64,000 nucleotides of DNA from Niallia sp. FSL W8-0635 (GCF_038007965.1 NZ_JBBOYD010000001.1:3698501-3762500); one strand, 5' to 3'. Shown: positions 46,517-56,678, counted from the first letter of the stretch. Made by a program: numbers and translations. The notes: a model not told the origin generated them from the letters alone.

Positions 46517-48595
46517 TTAATATATCGTTCTATTTTTTTCGTCAGCGATTCCTGATTTTCTATAGAAATACGTATTAATGCGATCACGCCATTCCTTCGC
46601 ATTTTCTAATTGTAGCTGCAAACGGTCCTTCACATTTTCAAAAACCCAATCCTCTACTTTCCCCTCCATTTCATTCCATTTAGTAATAAAGGTCTCCACT
46701 TCTTCAACACCTTGAAAATGGGTATTGTAAATATGTTGGATTACTGTTTCTCCAGAATGAAGTTTATGTACGTATGGTACATGATGGAAAAATAGAAGCA
46801 GCTCATCTGGACAATCTTCTAATGAATTATATTGATCTGCATTTGGTCCAAAATATTGTCCCGCATAGCCAGTTCCTGTTTCAATTGTACGATCTACACC
46901 AATACCATCACGATCGGCAAAGTGATACGTTCCCCATTTTGAGTATTCATATCCATCAACATTTGGACCGTAATGATGATCAGGGTTTACCATCCAGCCC
47001 ACACCAAGTGGTGCCGTATAATTTTCATATGTTCTCCATGATTGGAGCAAAATATATCCAACTGTTTCAGCAACCGTTGAATCATCACCAAAAGTTAAAT
47101 GAATCCATTCATTCGTAATTGATTCTGTCGATAAATCAGGGTTCCAGGTTAATCTACCAAATCCATAAAGATTTGCCTGAGCTAATGTATTTCCAGTCCA
47201 ATTCCTATCATTACCAATATTGGATACAGCAGCAATACCGCTATGGCTATAGTTATAGCGTGAGCCATTTACAATGGATTTAACAGTCGATCCTTCTCCA
47301 TCCGCATACGTATCAAAATCTAGTACTTCTTTCCATTGTGGAACTAAATAACATACATCCTTTTGTTGACCGGTATATTCCTGTGCAATTTGAAATTCCA
47401 CTACTTGATTTGTTTCTTTCATTGCACCTAATAGTGGAGAAATTGGTTCGCGTACTTGGAAATCCATTGGTCCATTTTTAATTTGCAAAATAACATTATC
47501 AAGGAACTGCCCATCAAGCGGCTTAAAATTATCGTACGCTGCTCTTGCCCTGTCAGTCTTTCTATCACGCCAATCCTGTAAGCAATTATATACAAAGCAG
47601 CGCCATACTACTTTTCCATCAAAAGGCTGTAATGCGCGCGCTAAAACATTTGCACCTTCTACATGGCCTCTGCCATATGTGAAAGGTCCAGGTCTTCCCT
47701 CGGAATCTGCTTTAACAACAAAACCTCCAAAATCAGGGATATAGCGATAGATTTCTTCCACTTTGTTTGCCCACCATTTTTCTACCTCTTTATCAAGAGG
47801 ATCAGCTGTTGGAAGATTCCCCAATACGATCGGACTTGCATAATTAATACTCAGATAAGTAGTAATTGCATAAGATCTTAAAATATTTGCTACTTCCTTT
47901 ACTTTTGGTAAAAACTCTTCTGTAAGTAATTTTGTTTCTACATCCCACACATTGACATTATTAATCGAAATAGCATTAACACCTACAGAAGAAAGAAGAC
48001 GAGCATAATCTTTTATTCTTGTTAAATCTTTACTGAAATCGTTACCATTAAAAAAGATGGAATTCCCAGAATAACCCCTTTCAATCGAACCGTTCATGTT
48101 ATCCCATTGATTCATCATTCTCAGCTGATTTTTTGGCGCTTCTAATATTTCTAAGCCAATAAGAGACTCTTCTTTTTGTAAAATTTTTAGAAAGTGAAAA
48201 GCTGCATATAATGCCCCTCTATCTGTTTTTCCAATTAAAAGTACCTGTTTATTATCTTCAGTAACTTTTAATAAATAGCCTTCCTCATTTAAATCATCAA
48301 ATAATCTTGGAGAAATTCCAAATTCGTTTAAGTTAACGCTTTCATATGTACCCAAAATAATAGCATTTTCATTTGTTGTATATGGTTGAACAGCTGAAAC
48401 TACATCTAACATGGATTTAAGTGCATACTGGAGTTCTTTGACAGCTGAATCAATAATTTCTGTATTTGTTGCCACCGCAATAGTAGAAGTGATGTCACTG
48501 TATTGATTTGCATTTTCGATTTTACGATACTGCAACCAACAGTGATAACTATTGGTTACGAATCGTTCATTCCCTTTATCCATCATTTTTTCCAT
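46517..48595 (-). CDS. aguA: Alpha-glucuronidase, GH67
   Basis: 692-residue inverting glycosidase that removes (4-O-methyl-)glucuronic acid from the non-reducing end of xylo-oligosaccharides. Landmarks are [72 protein letters not shown] and [27 protein letters not shown]. The length is near the Geobacillus enzyme. No signal peptide, so it works in the cytoplasm on imported aldouronates. It is cotranscribed with the regulator upstream; released glucuronate would feed UxuA. Confidence 0.96.
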   Translation of the reverse strand: MEKMMDKGNERFVTNSYHCWLQYRKIENANQYSDITSTIAVATNTEIIDSAVKELQYALKSMLDVVSAVQPYTTNENAIILGTYESVNLNEFGISPRLFDDLNEEGYLLKVTEDNKQVLLIGKTDRGALYAAFHFLKILQKEESLIGLEILEAPKNQLRMMNQWDNMNGSIERGYSGNSIFFNGNDFSKDLTRIKDYARLLSSVGVNAISINNVNVWDVETKLLTEEFLPKVKEVANILRSYAITTYLSINYASPIVLGNLPTADPLDKEVEKWWANKVEEIYRYIPDFGGFVVKADSEGRPGPFTYGRGHVEGANVLARALQPFDGKVVWRCFVYNCLQDWRDRKTDRARAAYDNFKPLDGQFLDNVILQIKNGPMDFQVREPISPLLGAMKETNQVVEFQIAQEYTGQQKDVCYLVPQWKEVLDFDTYADGEGSTVKSIVNGSRYNYSHSGIAAVSNIGNDRNWTGNTLAQANLYGFGRLTWNPDLSTESITNEWIHLTFGDDSTVAETVGYILLQSWRTYENYTAPLGVGWMVNPDHHYGPNVDGYEYSKWGTYHFADRDGIGVDRTIETGTGYAGQYFGPNADQYNSLEDCPDELLLFFHHVPYVHKLHSGETVIQHIYNTHFQGVEEVETFITKWNEMEGKVEDWVFENVKDRLQLQLENAKEWRDRINTYFYRKSGIADEKNRTIY

Positions 48596-48673
48596 TTGTT
48601 TAATCCTCCTATAATTAACCTATTAAGCTTGATTAAAATTCTGTGAAAAATCTATGATAAGAGCCTACTACGT

Positions 48674-49360
48674 TTAACTAAAATAATCAGGATACGTCTT
48701 TTTCAGTTCCTTTTTCTCAAAATTAACTAAGTTTAAATGCATTCCTATTAATTGTTCGGCATCCTTTTCTTTCTTTTCCTTAATAAACTGAAAGATAGAT
48801 TTATGCTGAGAAACAAGCATATCCCATTCAAGGTTTGATTCTAATCGAAGAGCACGCAACCGATCAAAGTGGCTGTTCATTTGTCTAATCATCTTCCAAG
48901 TTCTAAGTTTATTACAACCCTCAAATAACAAGCGATGAAACTGATCATCTAATTCCAATAATTGATGGTAGGATTCATTTTTCAAGCATAATTCCTGCAT
49001 GGTAATATTGGATTCTAATTTAAATAACTGCTCTTGTTCAAATATTTGGCAAGCTTCTCTCACAACCGCTTTTTCCATATTTTCTCGAATAAATCTAGCT
49101 TCTTCCACAAGATCCAAGTCAATTAAAGAAACAATCGTACCAATTTGTGGATAGATACCGAGCAAATCTTCTTGTGAAAGTTTTAAAAATGCTTCTCTTA
49201 CTGGAGTGCGGCTTACATTTAACTCACTTGCTATTTCTTGCTCCGAAATCTTTTGCCCTGGTTTTAGCTCTAATTCTGTTATTCTATTTTTTAATGTTTC
49301 ATAAACAAAATCCCGCGTGGAAAGGTTTTCCCTTTTTCTGATTGAAACTATTATACTCAC
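48674..49360 (-). CDS. GntR-family (FadR subgroup) regulator of the glucuronate locus
   Basis: 228 residues: an N-terminal winged helix (KISEQEIASELNVSRTPVREAFLKLSQEDLL) and an all-helical FCD ligand domain (LVEEARFIRENMEKAVVREACQIFE; LDDQFHRLLFEG, whose Asp and His would bind a metal). FadR-type members such as UxuR/ExuR answer to uronates. An identical 15-base site upstream of itself and of the transporter operon suggests autoregulation and coordinated control. It precedes aguA on the same transcript. Confidence 0.92.
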   Translation of the reverse strand: MSIIVSIRKRENLSTRDFVYETLKNRITELELKPGQKISEQEIASELNVSRTPVREAFLKLSQEDLLGIYPQIGTIVSLIDLDLVEEARFIRENMEKAVVREACQIFEQEQLFKLESNITMQELCLKNESYHQLLELDDQFHRLLFEGCNKLRTWKMIRQMNSHFDRLRALRLESNLEWDMLVSQHKSIFQFIKEKKEKDAEQLIGMHLNLVNFEKKELKKTYPDYFS

Positions 49361-49384
49361 CCTATTTCTTGGTATTCTAATTAC

Positions 49385-49399
49385 ACTAGTATGGTAGTT
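49385..49399. promoter_or_regulatory. Operator of the FadR-type regulator, autoregulatory copy
   Basis: ACTAGTATGGTAGTT, the same 15 bases as at 46403, 25 bases upstream of the regulator start. Confidence 0.75.
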
Positions 49400-49512
49400 C
49401 GTATTTTCATTATAAAAGTTCTTAACTGGAATTTCAATCCTTTTTGTTAGATTAATTGGTTATTTTCGGATTATTTTAATTTTTTCGAATGGAGGGGAAA
49501 GCCAACATCATC

Positions 49513-49544
49513 AAAAAAAAACTCCCTATATAATAGGAAGTTTC
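49513..49544 (-). terminator. Intrinsic terminator of the gamma-glutamyl peptide operon
   Basis: AAAAACTCCCTATA/TAATAGGAAGTTTC hairpin with a long minus-strand T-run after the DUF1028 stop. It is nearly identical to the terminator at 37326. Confidence 0.87.
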
Positions 49545-49552
49545 TTGTTAGC

Positions 49553-50389
49553 TTATTTTTGTTTTTTCATATACTCGAGTACTTCTAAATCGATAAAGCC
49601 TGTTTTTTGTTCTCTTTCTTCAAAGTTCTCGGTATGAATATAGGTTGTGAGTGCTTCGGGTATTTCTGTGATTTTCTCGTTTAGATACCCCAATCTTTGT
49701 AAGTTAGTCGTTAATTCTTCTAACGTACCTCCATCAATCGGAATAACATTCTCTGGCTTTGATGGAGCGAAATATAGTTGCTGTAATTGATAGATGCGGG
49801 TTAGTTCTTTAATTGGTTCCTCGTGATCTTCTACACGCAAATCAATATAACGATCATTAAAGCCACCATAGCCTCCTCTATCCTTAACAACAAGCAGAGC
49901 TGCTGATTGCTGCCCTCTACTGTCACCACCTGCATTCTGTCCTGCCTGTAATGCTGTAAGTAAGCGTGCAGCCAGGCTTCCTTCTGTTTTTTGAAAAGAT
50001 TCAGCCATTGCCTTTACTGTATTTTCATCAACTAAAATATTTCCCTGTGCTACAAAATAAGGACCAGTTACTCCTCCAGCCCAGTCATAGCATTCTTTTC
50101 CAGTATAGGTTGCAGCATTCCCCTTTGCATCAACAAAGCCAACTTGTCTTTGCTCTCTGCCTGGGTCCTTATCTAATAATGCATGCAATGCTTCTTCTGC
50201 TGATTTTCCCTCTTCCATTAAACGTAAGCCTTCTGGACCAAAGGAAGTATTTGCATAAGATTGAGTAGCAACTGCTCCCACTCCTGCTTTTGCCCAAGGT
50301 ACTACTGCTCCAACGCCAAGAAATTTCGATTGGACAGCGATTCCCCATTCTTTTTCCTGTGGATCATAACCAACAATTGAGAATGTCAT
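49553..50389 (-). CDS. DUF1028 family protein (Ntn-hydrolase-like)
   Basis: 278 residues. MTFSIVGYDPQEKEWGIAVQSKFLGVGAVVPWAKAGVGAVATQ is the DUF1028 signature, which resembles an N-terminal-nucleophile hydrolase fold, with NAGGDSRGQQSAALLVV further on. A C-terminal extension (about 215-278) with a LQRLGYLNEKITEIPEALTTYI peptidoglycan-binding-like helix pattern follows. Biochemical function is not established. It is the last gene after ggt and the chromate-transporter pair, so an amidase or peptidase role on gamma-glutamyl or related peptides is plausible but unproven. Confidence 0.85.
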   Translation of the reverse strand: MTFSIVGYDPQEKEWGIAVQSKFLGVGAVVPWAKAGVGAVATQSYANTSFGPEGLRLMEEGKSAEEALHALLDKDPGREQRQVGFVDAKGNAATYTGKECYDWAGGVTGPYFVAQGNILVDENTVKAMAESFQKTEGSLAARLLTALQAGQNAGGDSRGQQSAALLVVKDRGGYGGFNDRYIDLRVEDHEEPIKELTRIYQLQQLYFAPSKPENVIPIDGGTLEELTTNLQRLGYLNEKITEIPEALTTYIHTENFEEREQKTGFIDLEVLEYMKKQK

Positions 50390-50407
50390 GGTTTACCCCC
50401 TCTTCCT

Positions 50408-50938
50408 CTATGCTAAGAAAATTGCCCCATACACAAGGGAACCTGCTATCACATAAGCAGGATGGACTTTTACTTTTTCTAATAAAAGTAAACTTATGAT
50501 ACCAATGAAAACGGTCTGAAAGATTCCGATTCCATTATAAGAATTCTGGAAAAAACTGATCGTCATCATTGCCAGTAAAACCGCAATCACTGGTCTAACT
50601 AAGTTTGTCAGTAGATTCACTTTAGGTGAATCTTTAAATTTCATTAACAAACGTAATAGGGCAATCATTAGAATTAAGGACGGGGCAACTGTTGCAAATA
50701 CACCAATGAATGCGCCAATTACTCCCCCCTCTTGAAACCCTATATAGCCTGCCATTTTCGTAGCAATTGGACCTGGCAAAGCATTTCCCATTGCTAACAT
50801 TTCACTAAATTCATTTTCCGTTACCCAGCCATATCGATCAACTACTTCTTTTTCCACTAAAGGAATCGAAGCAGGACCACCTCCATAGCCAAGAATTCCC
50901 GGAAGAAAAAAAGCCCAAAAGATGTGCCAATAAATCAC
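50408..50938 (-). CDS. Chromate transporter half-protein, YwrA/YwrB type (second)
   Basis: 176 residues, one CHR domain with about five helices. The signature FFLPGILGYGGGPASIPLVEKEVV and LAMGNALPGPIATKMAGYIGF is shared with its neighbour. Short-chain CHR proteins work as pairs, with opposite membrane topology, exporting chromate or an unknown anion. Its start overlaps the upstream partner's stop. Confidence 0.92.
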   Translation of the reverse strand: MIYWHIFWAFFLPGILGYGGGPASIPLVEKEVVDRYGWVTENEFSEMLAMGNALPGPIATKMAGYIGFQEGGVIGAFIGVFATVAPSLILMIALLRLLMKFKDSPKVNLLTNLVRPVIAVLLAMMTISFFQNSYNGIGIFQTVFIGIISLLLLEKVKVHPAYVIAGSLVYGAIFLA

Positions 50939-51498
50939 GAAGCCTTCACCTCTTTAACTTCCTGCTTCGCCTTCTTGCTAAGAAGGGAAACGACAATGAC
51001 AACGCCAATCACAATCGCAGGATGAATATTCAGAAGAACTAAAAGGATAACACTTACAACTAGTAACCCGATCGTTAGTTTTACACCAAAGCTAGTATTT
51101 ACTTTCTTTAGAAAGTCTACTGTCAATACACCAAGCATTACCCCAACTACTGGGACAACTGCCTTTGTCATTCCTAGTACCCAAGGCTTATCTTTAAAGG
51201 AATTTAAAAAGGTCAGGAGAACAACCATTAATAGAATAGTAGGAACAACTGATGCGATAATGGCGTTTATCATTCCGAAGACTCCCTTTACTTGCCAGCC
51301 AATATATCCTGCCATTTTTGTAGCAATCGGACCAGGTAAAGCATTTCCTAATGCTAAAACATCGGAAAACTCATCATCTGTCATCCATTTATATTTATCC
51401 ACTACTTCTTTTTTTACGAGAGGGATGGAAGATGGACCACCGCCATATCCTAATATCCCCACTCGGAAAAAAGCAAGGAATAAATGCCAATGTGTCAT
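50935..51498 (-). CDS. Chromate transporter half-protein, YwrA/YwrB type (first)
   Basis: 187 residues with FFRVGILGYGGGPSSIPLVKKEVV and LALGNALPGPIATKMAGYIGW. It is paired with the following gene (four-base overlap). Ggt and two CHR halves are also neighbours in B. subtilis ywrABCD, so its true substrate may relate to gamma-glutamyl peptide metabolism rather than chromate. Confidence 0.92.
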   Translation of the reverse strand: MTHWHLFLAFFRVGILGYGGGPSSIPLVKKEVVDKYKWMTDDEFSDVLALGNALPGPIATKMAGYIGWQVKGVFGMINAIIASVVPTILLMVVLLTFLNSFKDKPWVLGMTKAVVPVVGVMLGVLTVDFLKKVNTSFGVKLTIGLLVVSVILLVLLNIHPAIVIGVVIVVSLLSKKAKQEVKEVKAS

Positions 51499-51522
51499 AA
51501 AATCAACAACCTTTCTGAAGTC

Positions 51523-53133
51523 TTACCAGGATGCAATTGCTCCATCTGTTCTTGATTCCGTTCCTCCAATTAATGCACCTGTTTCTTCATCTCGCCAGAT
51601 GATTTGCCCTCTGCCAAAATGACCAAATTCTGTAGCCGTTTGAATTTCATGGCCGCGTCTAGCAAGTGCTTGAGCGAGATAGTTTGGAAAATGAGGCTCT
51701 ACTAAAATTTTCTTTCCTTCCGTCCACTGCCATCTTGGTGCATCTAAAGCTGCTTGTGGGTTCAAATGGAAGTCTATTGTATTAGTGACAACTTGGAAAT
51801 GTCCTTGTGGCTGCATATAACCACCCATTACGCCAAAAGGTCCGACTGGTTTATTATCCTTTGTAAGGAATCCAGGAATAATCGTATGATACGTTCTTTT
51901 CCCTGGTTTTAACGCATTGGGATGAGTAGGGTCAAGGGAGAAATCATGGCCACGATTTTGCAAGCCAATCCCTGTTCCTGGAATAACAATCCCAGAACCA
52001 AAGCCCATATAGTTACTTTGGATATACGAAATCATATTTCCTTCTTCATCTGCTGCTGCTAAGTAAACCGTTCCTCCCTTAGGAGGGGATAAAGGCTCTG
52101 GAGTAATCGCATGTTCACCGATTTTTTCTCTTCTTAAAGCCGCATATTCTTCACTTAATAACTCACTTACCGTATGTGGCATCTCTTTTTCTTCCGTAAT
52201 GAACGCTTTCCCATCTGTAAATGCTAGCTTCATTGCTTCAATATGTTTGTGGTATGTATCGACAGAATCCTTCTCTGTTAAATCAAAGCCTTTTGCAATA
52301 TTAAGTGCCATTAACGCCACTAAACCTTGGCCATTTGGCGGAATTTCCCAAACATCATAGCCTTTGTAAGAAACAGAAATTGGTTCTACCCATTCAGGAT
52401 AATAACGAGCTAAATCTTCTTTATGAAGATAGCCATTATGTTCTTCCATAAACCGGGAAATTTTATCTGCTAGCTCTCCACGGTAAAAGCTTTCTGCATT
52501 TGTTTCAGCAATAGAACGCAAAGTTGCTGCATGGCCTTCAGAAGACCACATCTCCCCAATTTTTGGTGCTCTTCCATTTGGTGCAAAGGTATCAAACCAA
52601 GGCTTATATTCATCACCGTGAAAAATTTCTTTAAAACGATTATATGCAAGGTTCCAATACTTTCCTAAAGTCGGACTAATTGGATAGCCTTCTTCTGCAA
52701 GGCGAATAGCAGGTGCCAACGTTTCTTTTAATGGTAGCTTTCCAAATTTTTCGGAAAGAGCTGCCCAAGCAGATGGAACTCCTGGTACAGTAACAGGGAT
52801 AACACCATGGGTTGGCATCTTCTCTAAGCCTTTCTCTTTTAACGCATCAATGGAGATAGAACTTGGTGAAGGACCACTTGCGTTTAGTCCATGAAGTTTG
52901 TCTTTCACCCATACAAGTGCAAATGCATCTCCACCGATTCCATTAGAGGTTGGTTCTACTACCGTTAATGCTGCTGCTGTTGCAATCGCTGCATCAATCG
53001 CATTGCCACCCTTTTGCAAAATTTCCAGACCTGCTTGAGCAGCTAAAGGCTGGGAAGTGGCAACCATTCCTTTTTTGGCAAAAACAGTGTTGCGCTGAGA
53101 TGGATAAGGATGGTATAAGTAATCTAATTTCAT
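51523..53133 (-). CDS. ggt: Gamma-glutamyltransferase-like hydrolase (YwrD type)
   Basis: 536 residues, an Ntn-hydrolase made as a proenzyme that cleaves itself before the nucleophile Thr355 (PKGGTVYLAAADEEGN). Family segments GGNAIDAAIATAAALTVVEP, GIGGDAFALV, GFGSGIVIPGTGIGLQNRG and GPFGVMGGYMQPQGHFQV are present. There is no signal peptide, so it is probably cytoplasmic, as YwrD. It lies two bases after the peptide ABC ATPase gene. It should split gamma-glutamyl peptides such as glutathione fragments imported by that transporter. Confidence 0.94.
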   Translation of the reverse strand: MKLDYLYHPYPSQRNTVFAKKGMVATSQPLAAQAGLEILQKGGNAIDAAIATAAALTVVEPTSNGIGGDAFALVWVKDKLHGLNASGPSPSSISIDALKEKGLEKMPTHGVIPVTVPGVPSAWAALSEKFGKLPLKETLAPAIRLAEEGYPISPTLGKYWNLAYNRFKEIFHGDEYKPWFDTFAPNGRAPKIGEMWSSEGHAATLRSIAETNAESFYRGELADKISRFMEEHNGYLHKEDLARYYPEWVEPISVSYKGYDVWEIPPNGQGLVALMALNIAKGFDLTEKDSVDTYHKHIEAMKLAFTDGKAFITEEKEMPHTVSELLSEEYAALRREKIGEHAITPEPLSPPKGGTVYLAAADEEGNMISYIQSNYMGFGSGIVIPGTGIGLQNRGHDFSLDPTHPNALKPGKRTYHTIIPGFLTKDNKPVGPFGVMGGYMQPQGHFQVVTNTIDFHLNPQAALDAPRWQWTEGKKILVEPHFPNYLAQALARRGHEIQTATEFGHFGRGQIIWRDEETGALIGGTESRTDGAIASW

Positions 53134-53134
53134 A

Positions 53135-54127
53135 TTAATTCAATTCCTTTCCGACATAATGACAGGCTACAAAATGATTCGTCTCTGCTTCTTTCCACTC
53201 CGGTTTCGATTGTTTACATAAGTCAGTTGCAATCGGACAGCGTGTATGGAATGGACAGCCAGATGGCGGGTTCGCAGGATTGGGAATCTCTCCCTGTAAG
53301 CGAATTCGTTCACCCTTCGCTCCCATTTTTGGGCGTGGAATCGAGGACAACAACGCTTTTGTGTAGGGATGAAGTGGATTTTCATATAATTTTTCAGAGG
53401 AAGCAAGTTCCACTGTATTCCCTAAATACATAACCAATACCCGATCGCAGAAATAGCGAACTACTCCTAAATCATGAGAGATAAATAGATACGTTAATTG
53501 GTATTTATCTTTTAAACCCTTCATTAATTTTAAAACCTGTGCTTGAACCGATACGTCTAATGCAGACACTGCCTCATCACAAATAATAAGGGAAGGATTA
53601 AGGGCAATCGCACGAGCAATCCCAATACGCTGACGTTGTCCACCACTAAATTCATGGGGATAGCGATCATAATGTTCTTCCTTTAAACCAACTTCTTGTA
53701 AAAGTCCTACTACCCTTTGTTTTCTTTCTTCTTTTGATAGATTCGTATGAATAACAAATGCTTCCTCTAATGCATTGCCAATTTTTTGACGAGGATTTAA
53801 GGAAGCATATGGATCCTGGAAAATCATCTGCATATCTTTTTTGATTGCTTTTCTTTCTTTATTGGAAAGCGCCTGTGTATCTTGGCTTTGGAAATACACC
53901 TTTCCATCGGTTATTTCCTCTAAACCAAGAACGGTTCTGCCGAGTGTGGATTTTCCACATCCAGATTCTCCTACTACGCCAACACTTTCGCCTTCAAAAA
54001 CTTCTAAACTAACATTTTCAACGGCTTTTACATGCCCCTGAACTCGCTGCAACAATCCGCCTTTAATCGGAAAGTACTTTTTAACCCCTTCTAATTTAAG
54101 AAGGGATTGTTTCTCGATTGTCTGCAT
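53135..54127 (-). CDS. Oligopeptide/dipeptide ABC transporter ATPase (DppF/OppF type)
   Basis: 330 residues: Walker A GESGCGKSTLGR, signature FSGGQRQRIGIARAI, Walker B LIICDEAVSALDVS, and the C-terminal Cys-rich NPPSGCPFHTRCPIA, the iron-sulfur-like tail of the Opp ATPases. It overlaps the end of the DppD-type gene by 32 bases. Works with that ATPase to power peptide import. Confidence 0.95.
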   Translation of the reverse strand: MQTIEKQSLLKLEGVKKYFPIKGGLLQRVQGHVKAVENVSLEVFEGESVGVVGESGCGKSTLGRTVLGLEEITDGKVYFQSQDTQALSNKERKAIKKDMQMIFQDPYASLNPRQKIGNALEEAFVIHTNLSKEERKQRVVGLLQEVGLKEEHYDRYPHEFSGGQRQRIGIARAIALNPSLIICDEAVSALDVSVQAQVLKLMKGLKDKYQLTYLFISHDLGVVRYFCDRVLVMYLGNTVELASSEKLYENPLHPYTKALLSSIPRPKMGAKGERIRLQGEIPNPANPPSGCPFHTRCPIATDLCKQSKPEWKEAETNHFVACHYVGKELN

Positions 54128-55106
54128 GTATTTCCACCTCCTCTTGCAACCAGCATTTTACACGATGAGCGGAATGAAGCTCATATTCATTCGGTGATGT
54201 TGCCCTACATCTATCTGTAGCAAATGGACAACGCGGATGAAAACGACATCCACTTATTTCTTCATTTAAGTTCGGCAATGAACCTGGAATTGCTTCTAGT
54301 TCAAAGGTTGGGTCATCAATATCTGGTACCGAATTTAGAAGGCCTTTTGTGTAAGGATGCTGTGGATTTGTAAATATACTCTCCACATCGCCTTCTTCCA
54401 CTTTTTCTCCAGCATACATAACCATGACGCGATCAGCGATTTCAGCTACTACTCCCATATCGTGGGTAACCATTATCACACCCATGCCTAGCTCCGTCTT
54501 TAAATCATTCATTAAATCTAATATTTGCGCCTGAATCGTTACATCTAAAGCAGTGGTTGGTTCATCTGCAATTAATAATTGCGGACGACAGGATAACGCA
54601 ATCGCAATCATGACACGTTGTCTCATTCCCCCACTTAATTCATGTGGGTATTGCTTCATTCTTTTTTCAGGATATGGAATTCCTACCTGTTTTAGTAATT
54701 CAATTCCTTTGGCATTTGCCTTTTGCTTTGACAGCTGCTGATGAAGCATAAGTGGCTCTCGAAGCTGATACCCTATTGTTAACACCGGATTTAACGCAGT
54801 CATCGGTTCCTGGAAAATCATCGAAATATCGCGACCTCTGATGGAACGTAATTGTTCCTTTGTGAGCTTTGATAAATCTGTTCCTTTAAAATCAATTGAT
54901 GATTCTTTGCTAATATAACCATTGCTCGGAAGAAGCCCCATAAGGGAAAGGGAGGTAATACTTTTCCCACAACCGGATTCTCCGACAATGCATAATGTTT
55001 CTCCCTTATCTAAGTCAAAAGAAATTCCTCGTACAGCTGACAGTTCCCCATCAGCTGTACGAAAATTTGTCCGTAAGTCTTTTACAGATAATAGCTTCTT
55101 CTCCAT
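54096..55106 (-). CDS. Oligopeptide/dipeptide ABC transporter ATPase (DppD/OppD type)
   Basis: 336 residues with Walker A GESGCGKSITSLSLMG, signature LSGGMRQRVMIAIAL, Walker B LLIADEPTTALDVT and the tail SGCRFHPRCPFATDRC. ATG 55106 with AGGGATTGAAT before it is preferred to the TTG two codons upstream. It follows the binding-protein gene by nine bases. Confidence 0.95.
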   Translation of the reverse strand: MEKKLLSVKDLRTNFRTADGELSAVRGISFDLDKGETLCIVGESGCGKSITSLSLMGLLPSNGYISKESSIDFKGTDLSKLTKEQLRSIRGRDISMIFQEPMTALNPVLTIGYQLREPLMLHQQLSKQKANAKGIELLKQVGIPYPEKRMKQYPHELSGGMRQRVMIAIALSCRPQLLIADEPTTALDVTIQAQILDLMNDLKTELGMGVIMVTHDMGVVAEIADRVMVMYAGEKVEEGDVESIFTNPQHPYTKGLLNSVPDIDDPTFELEAIPGSLPNLNEEISGCRFHPRCPFATDRCRATSPNEYELHSAHRVKCWLQEEVEIHADNRETIPS

Positions 55107-55115
55107 ATTCAATCC

Positions 55116-56648
55116 CTACTCTCTGTAAACTTTATATAGTGACCAAGATCCTGTTGGATCAATCTCTAAGCCTTTAACAGATTTATCATAAGCAAGTGTT
55201 ACTACACCATGGTTCATGACAATCGCAGGAGCATCTTTTACAAGAAATTCATTCGCTTCTTTTAATTTCGCTGCACGAACATCTTGGTCTACATTTTCAC
55301 GACTTTCTTCTACTAATTTATCAAATTCTTCATTACTATATTTCACCTTATTAGAGGACTCTACATTATCGGAATGGAAGTTTGGATATAATAGTTCGCT
55401 TCCATCAGCTGTTGAATTGGACCAGCTTAAGAAGCTCATTTCATAATCCCCAGTACGTGTAGTATCTAGATATGTTGCCCATTCCATTGATTCAATTTTG
55501 ATTTTGAAGCCTGCCTCTTGTAATTGAGATTGGCTAATTTCTGCCATTTTCATATAATTCGCTCTGTTTGCTACAAGTAATGTATACTCTTTGTCACCAA
55601 AGCCATTTTTTTCTACTAATTCTTTTGATTTTTCTAAGTTATATTCGTAACCAACATCATTGCTTGCTTCATCATAACCAAATACTTTTGGCCCGATTAC
55701 ACTATTGCCAGCAACGCCTAAACCGTTAAGTTGTTTAACATAAGCATCTCGATTTAATGCATATGCTACTGCTTGACGAAATTCTAGGTTGTTCATTGGT
55801 TCCTTTTGCATATTAAACCCGAACCAGTAAACAGGTGTTCCTTCTTCTTTCTGAATTTCTACATTTTTAAGCCCTTCAACACGAGACAATTGTTCTGTTG
55901 GAATAGCATCAATAAACTGAACATCTCCTGCTTGTAACATCGAAATAGCTGTTGTTACTTCAGGAACTACTTTAAATGTAACTTTGTCTAGTTTTGCTTC
56001 TCCTTGCCAGTAATCAGGATATTTTTCTAATACAATAGATTCACCTGGTGTCCAGCTTACAAATTTAAATGGACCAGTCCCTACAGGATTTTTCATTAAA
56101 TCACCATTTTTGTCTGCCTCTGGACTAACAATAGCAGCATTAGAATGAGAAAGTGCTGCAAGCAATGCACCGTATGCATACTTCGTTTTAATTTCTAATG
56201 TATACTCATCCTGTACATTGATTGATTCAATTGGTTCAAGCAGTGAAGCACGTGGGGCTGCAGTTGCTGGATCACGGAATTTATCAAATGTATACTTTAC
56301 TGCTTCTGCATTAAAGTCTGTACCATCTTGGAACTTAATTCCTTCTTTTAACTTGATAATCCATGTTAAATCATCTGGATTTTCATAGGATTCTGCTAAA
56401 AGCGGTTCAATTTCCATTGTTTCTGAATTTCGTTTGAACAATGTTTCATACACTTGATCATTTACAGCGGCAGAAACGGAATCATTTGTTAAAATTGGGG
56501 ATAGTCCTGCAACATCAGAAGTAGTCGCATACGTTAATTCCTGTGGTACATTTCCTCCATTTGAACTGGAACCTCCACTAGAGCTATTTGAACATCCTGC
56601 CGCAACAAGCAGCATTAATGCCATCATGGCAAAAACAATCTTTTTCAT
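55116..56648 (-). CDS. Peptide-binding lipoprotein (SBP family 5)
   Basis: 510 residues. The lipobox is in LLVAAGCSNSS. Family-5 features include LTYATTSDVAGLSPILTND, IEPLLAESYE, NPVGTGPFKFVSW and YWFGFNMQKEPMNNLEFRQAVAYALNRD. The start is ATG 56648 (MKKIVFAMM); an ATG six codons upstream overlaps the GAAGGGAAG ribosome site. Binds di/oligopeptides, or gamma-glutamyl peptides or glutathione as GsiB does; the adjacent ggt favours the latter. Confidence 0.94.
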   Translation of the reverse strand: MKKIVFAMMALMLLVAAGCSNSSSGGSSSNGGNVPQELTYATTSDVAGLSPILTNDSVSAAVNDQVYETLFKRNSETMEIEPLLAESYENPDDLTWIIKLKEGIKFQDGTDFNAEAVKYTFDKFRDPATAAPRASLLEPIESINVQDEYTLEIKTKYAYGALLAALSHSNAAIVSPEADKNGDLMKNPVGTGPFKFVSWTPGESIVLEKYPDYWQGEAKLDKVTFKVVPEVTTAISMLQAGDVQFIDAIPTEQLSRVEGLKNVEIQKEEGTPVYWFGFNMQKEPMNNLEFRQAVAYALNRDAYVKQLNGLGVAGNSVIGPKVFGYDEASNDVGYEYNLEKSKELVEKNGFGDKEYTLLVANRANYMKMAEISQSQLQEAGFKIKIESMEWATYLDTTRTGDYEMSFLSWSNSTADGSELLYPNFHSDNVESSNKVKYSNEEFDKLVEESRENVDQDVRAAKLKEANEFLVKDAPAIVMNHGVVTLAYDKSVKGLEIDPTGSWSLYKVYRE

Positions 56649-56678
56649 AAAGTAACTTCCCTTCATCTTATGTATTTA

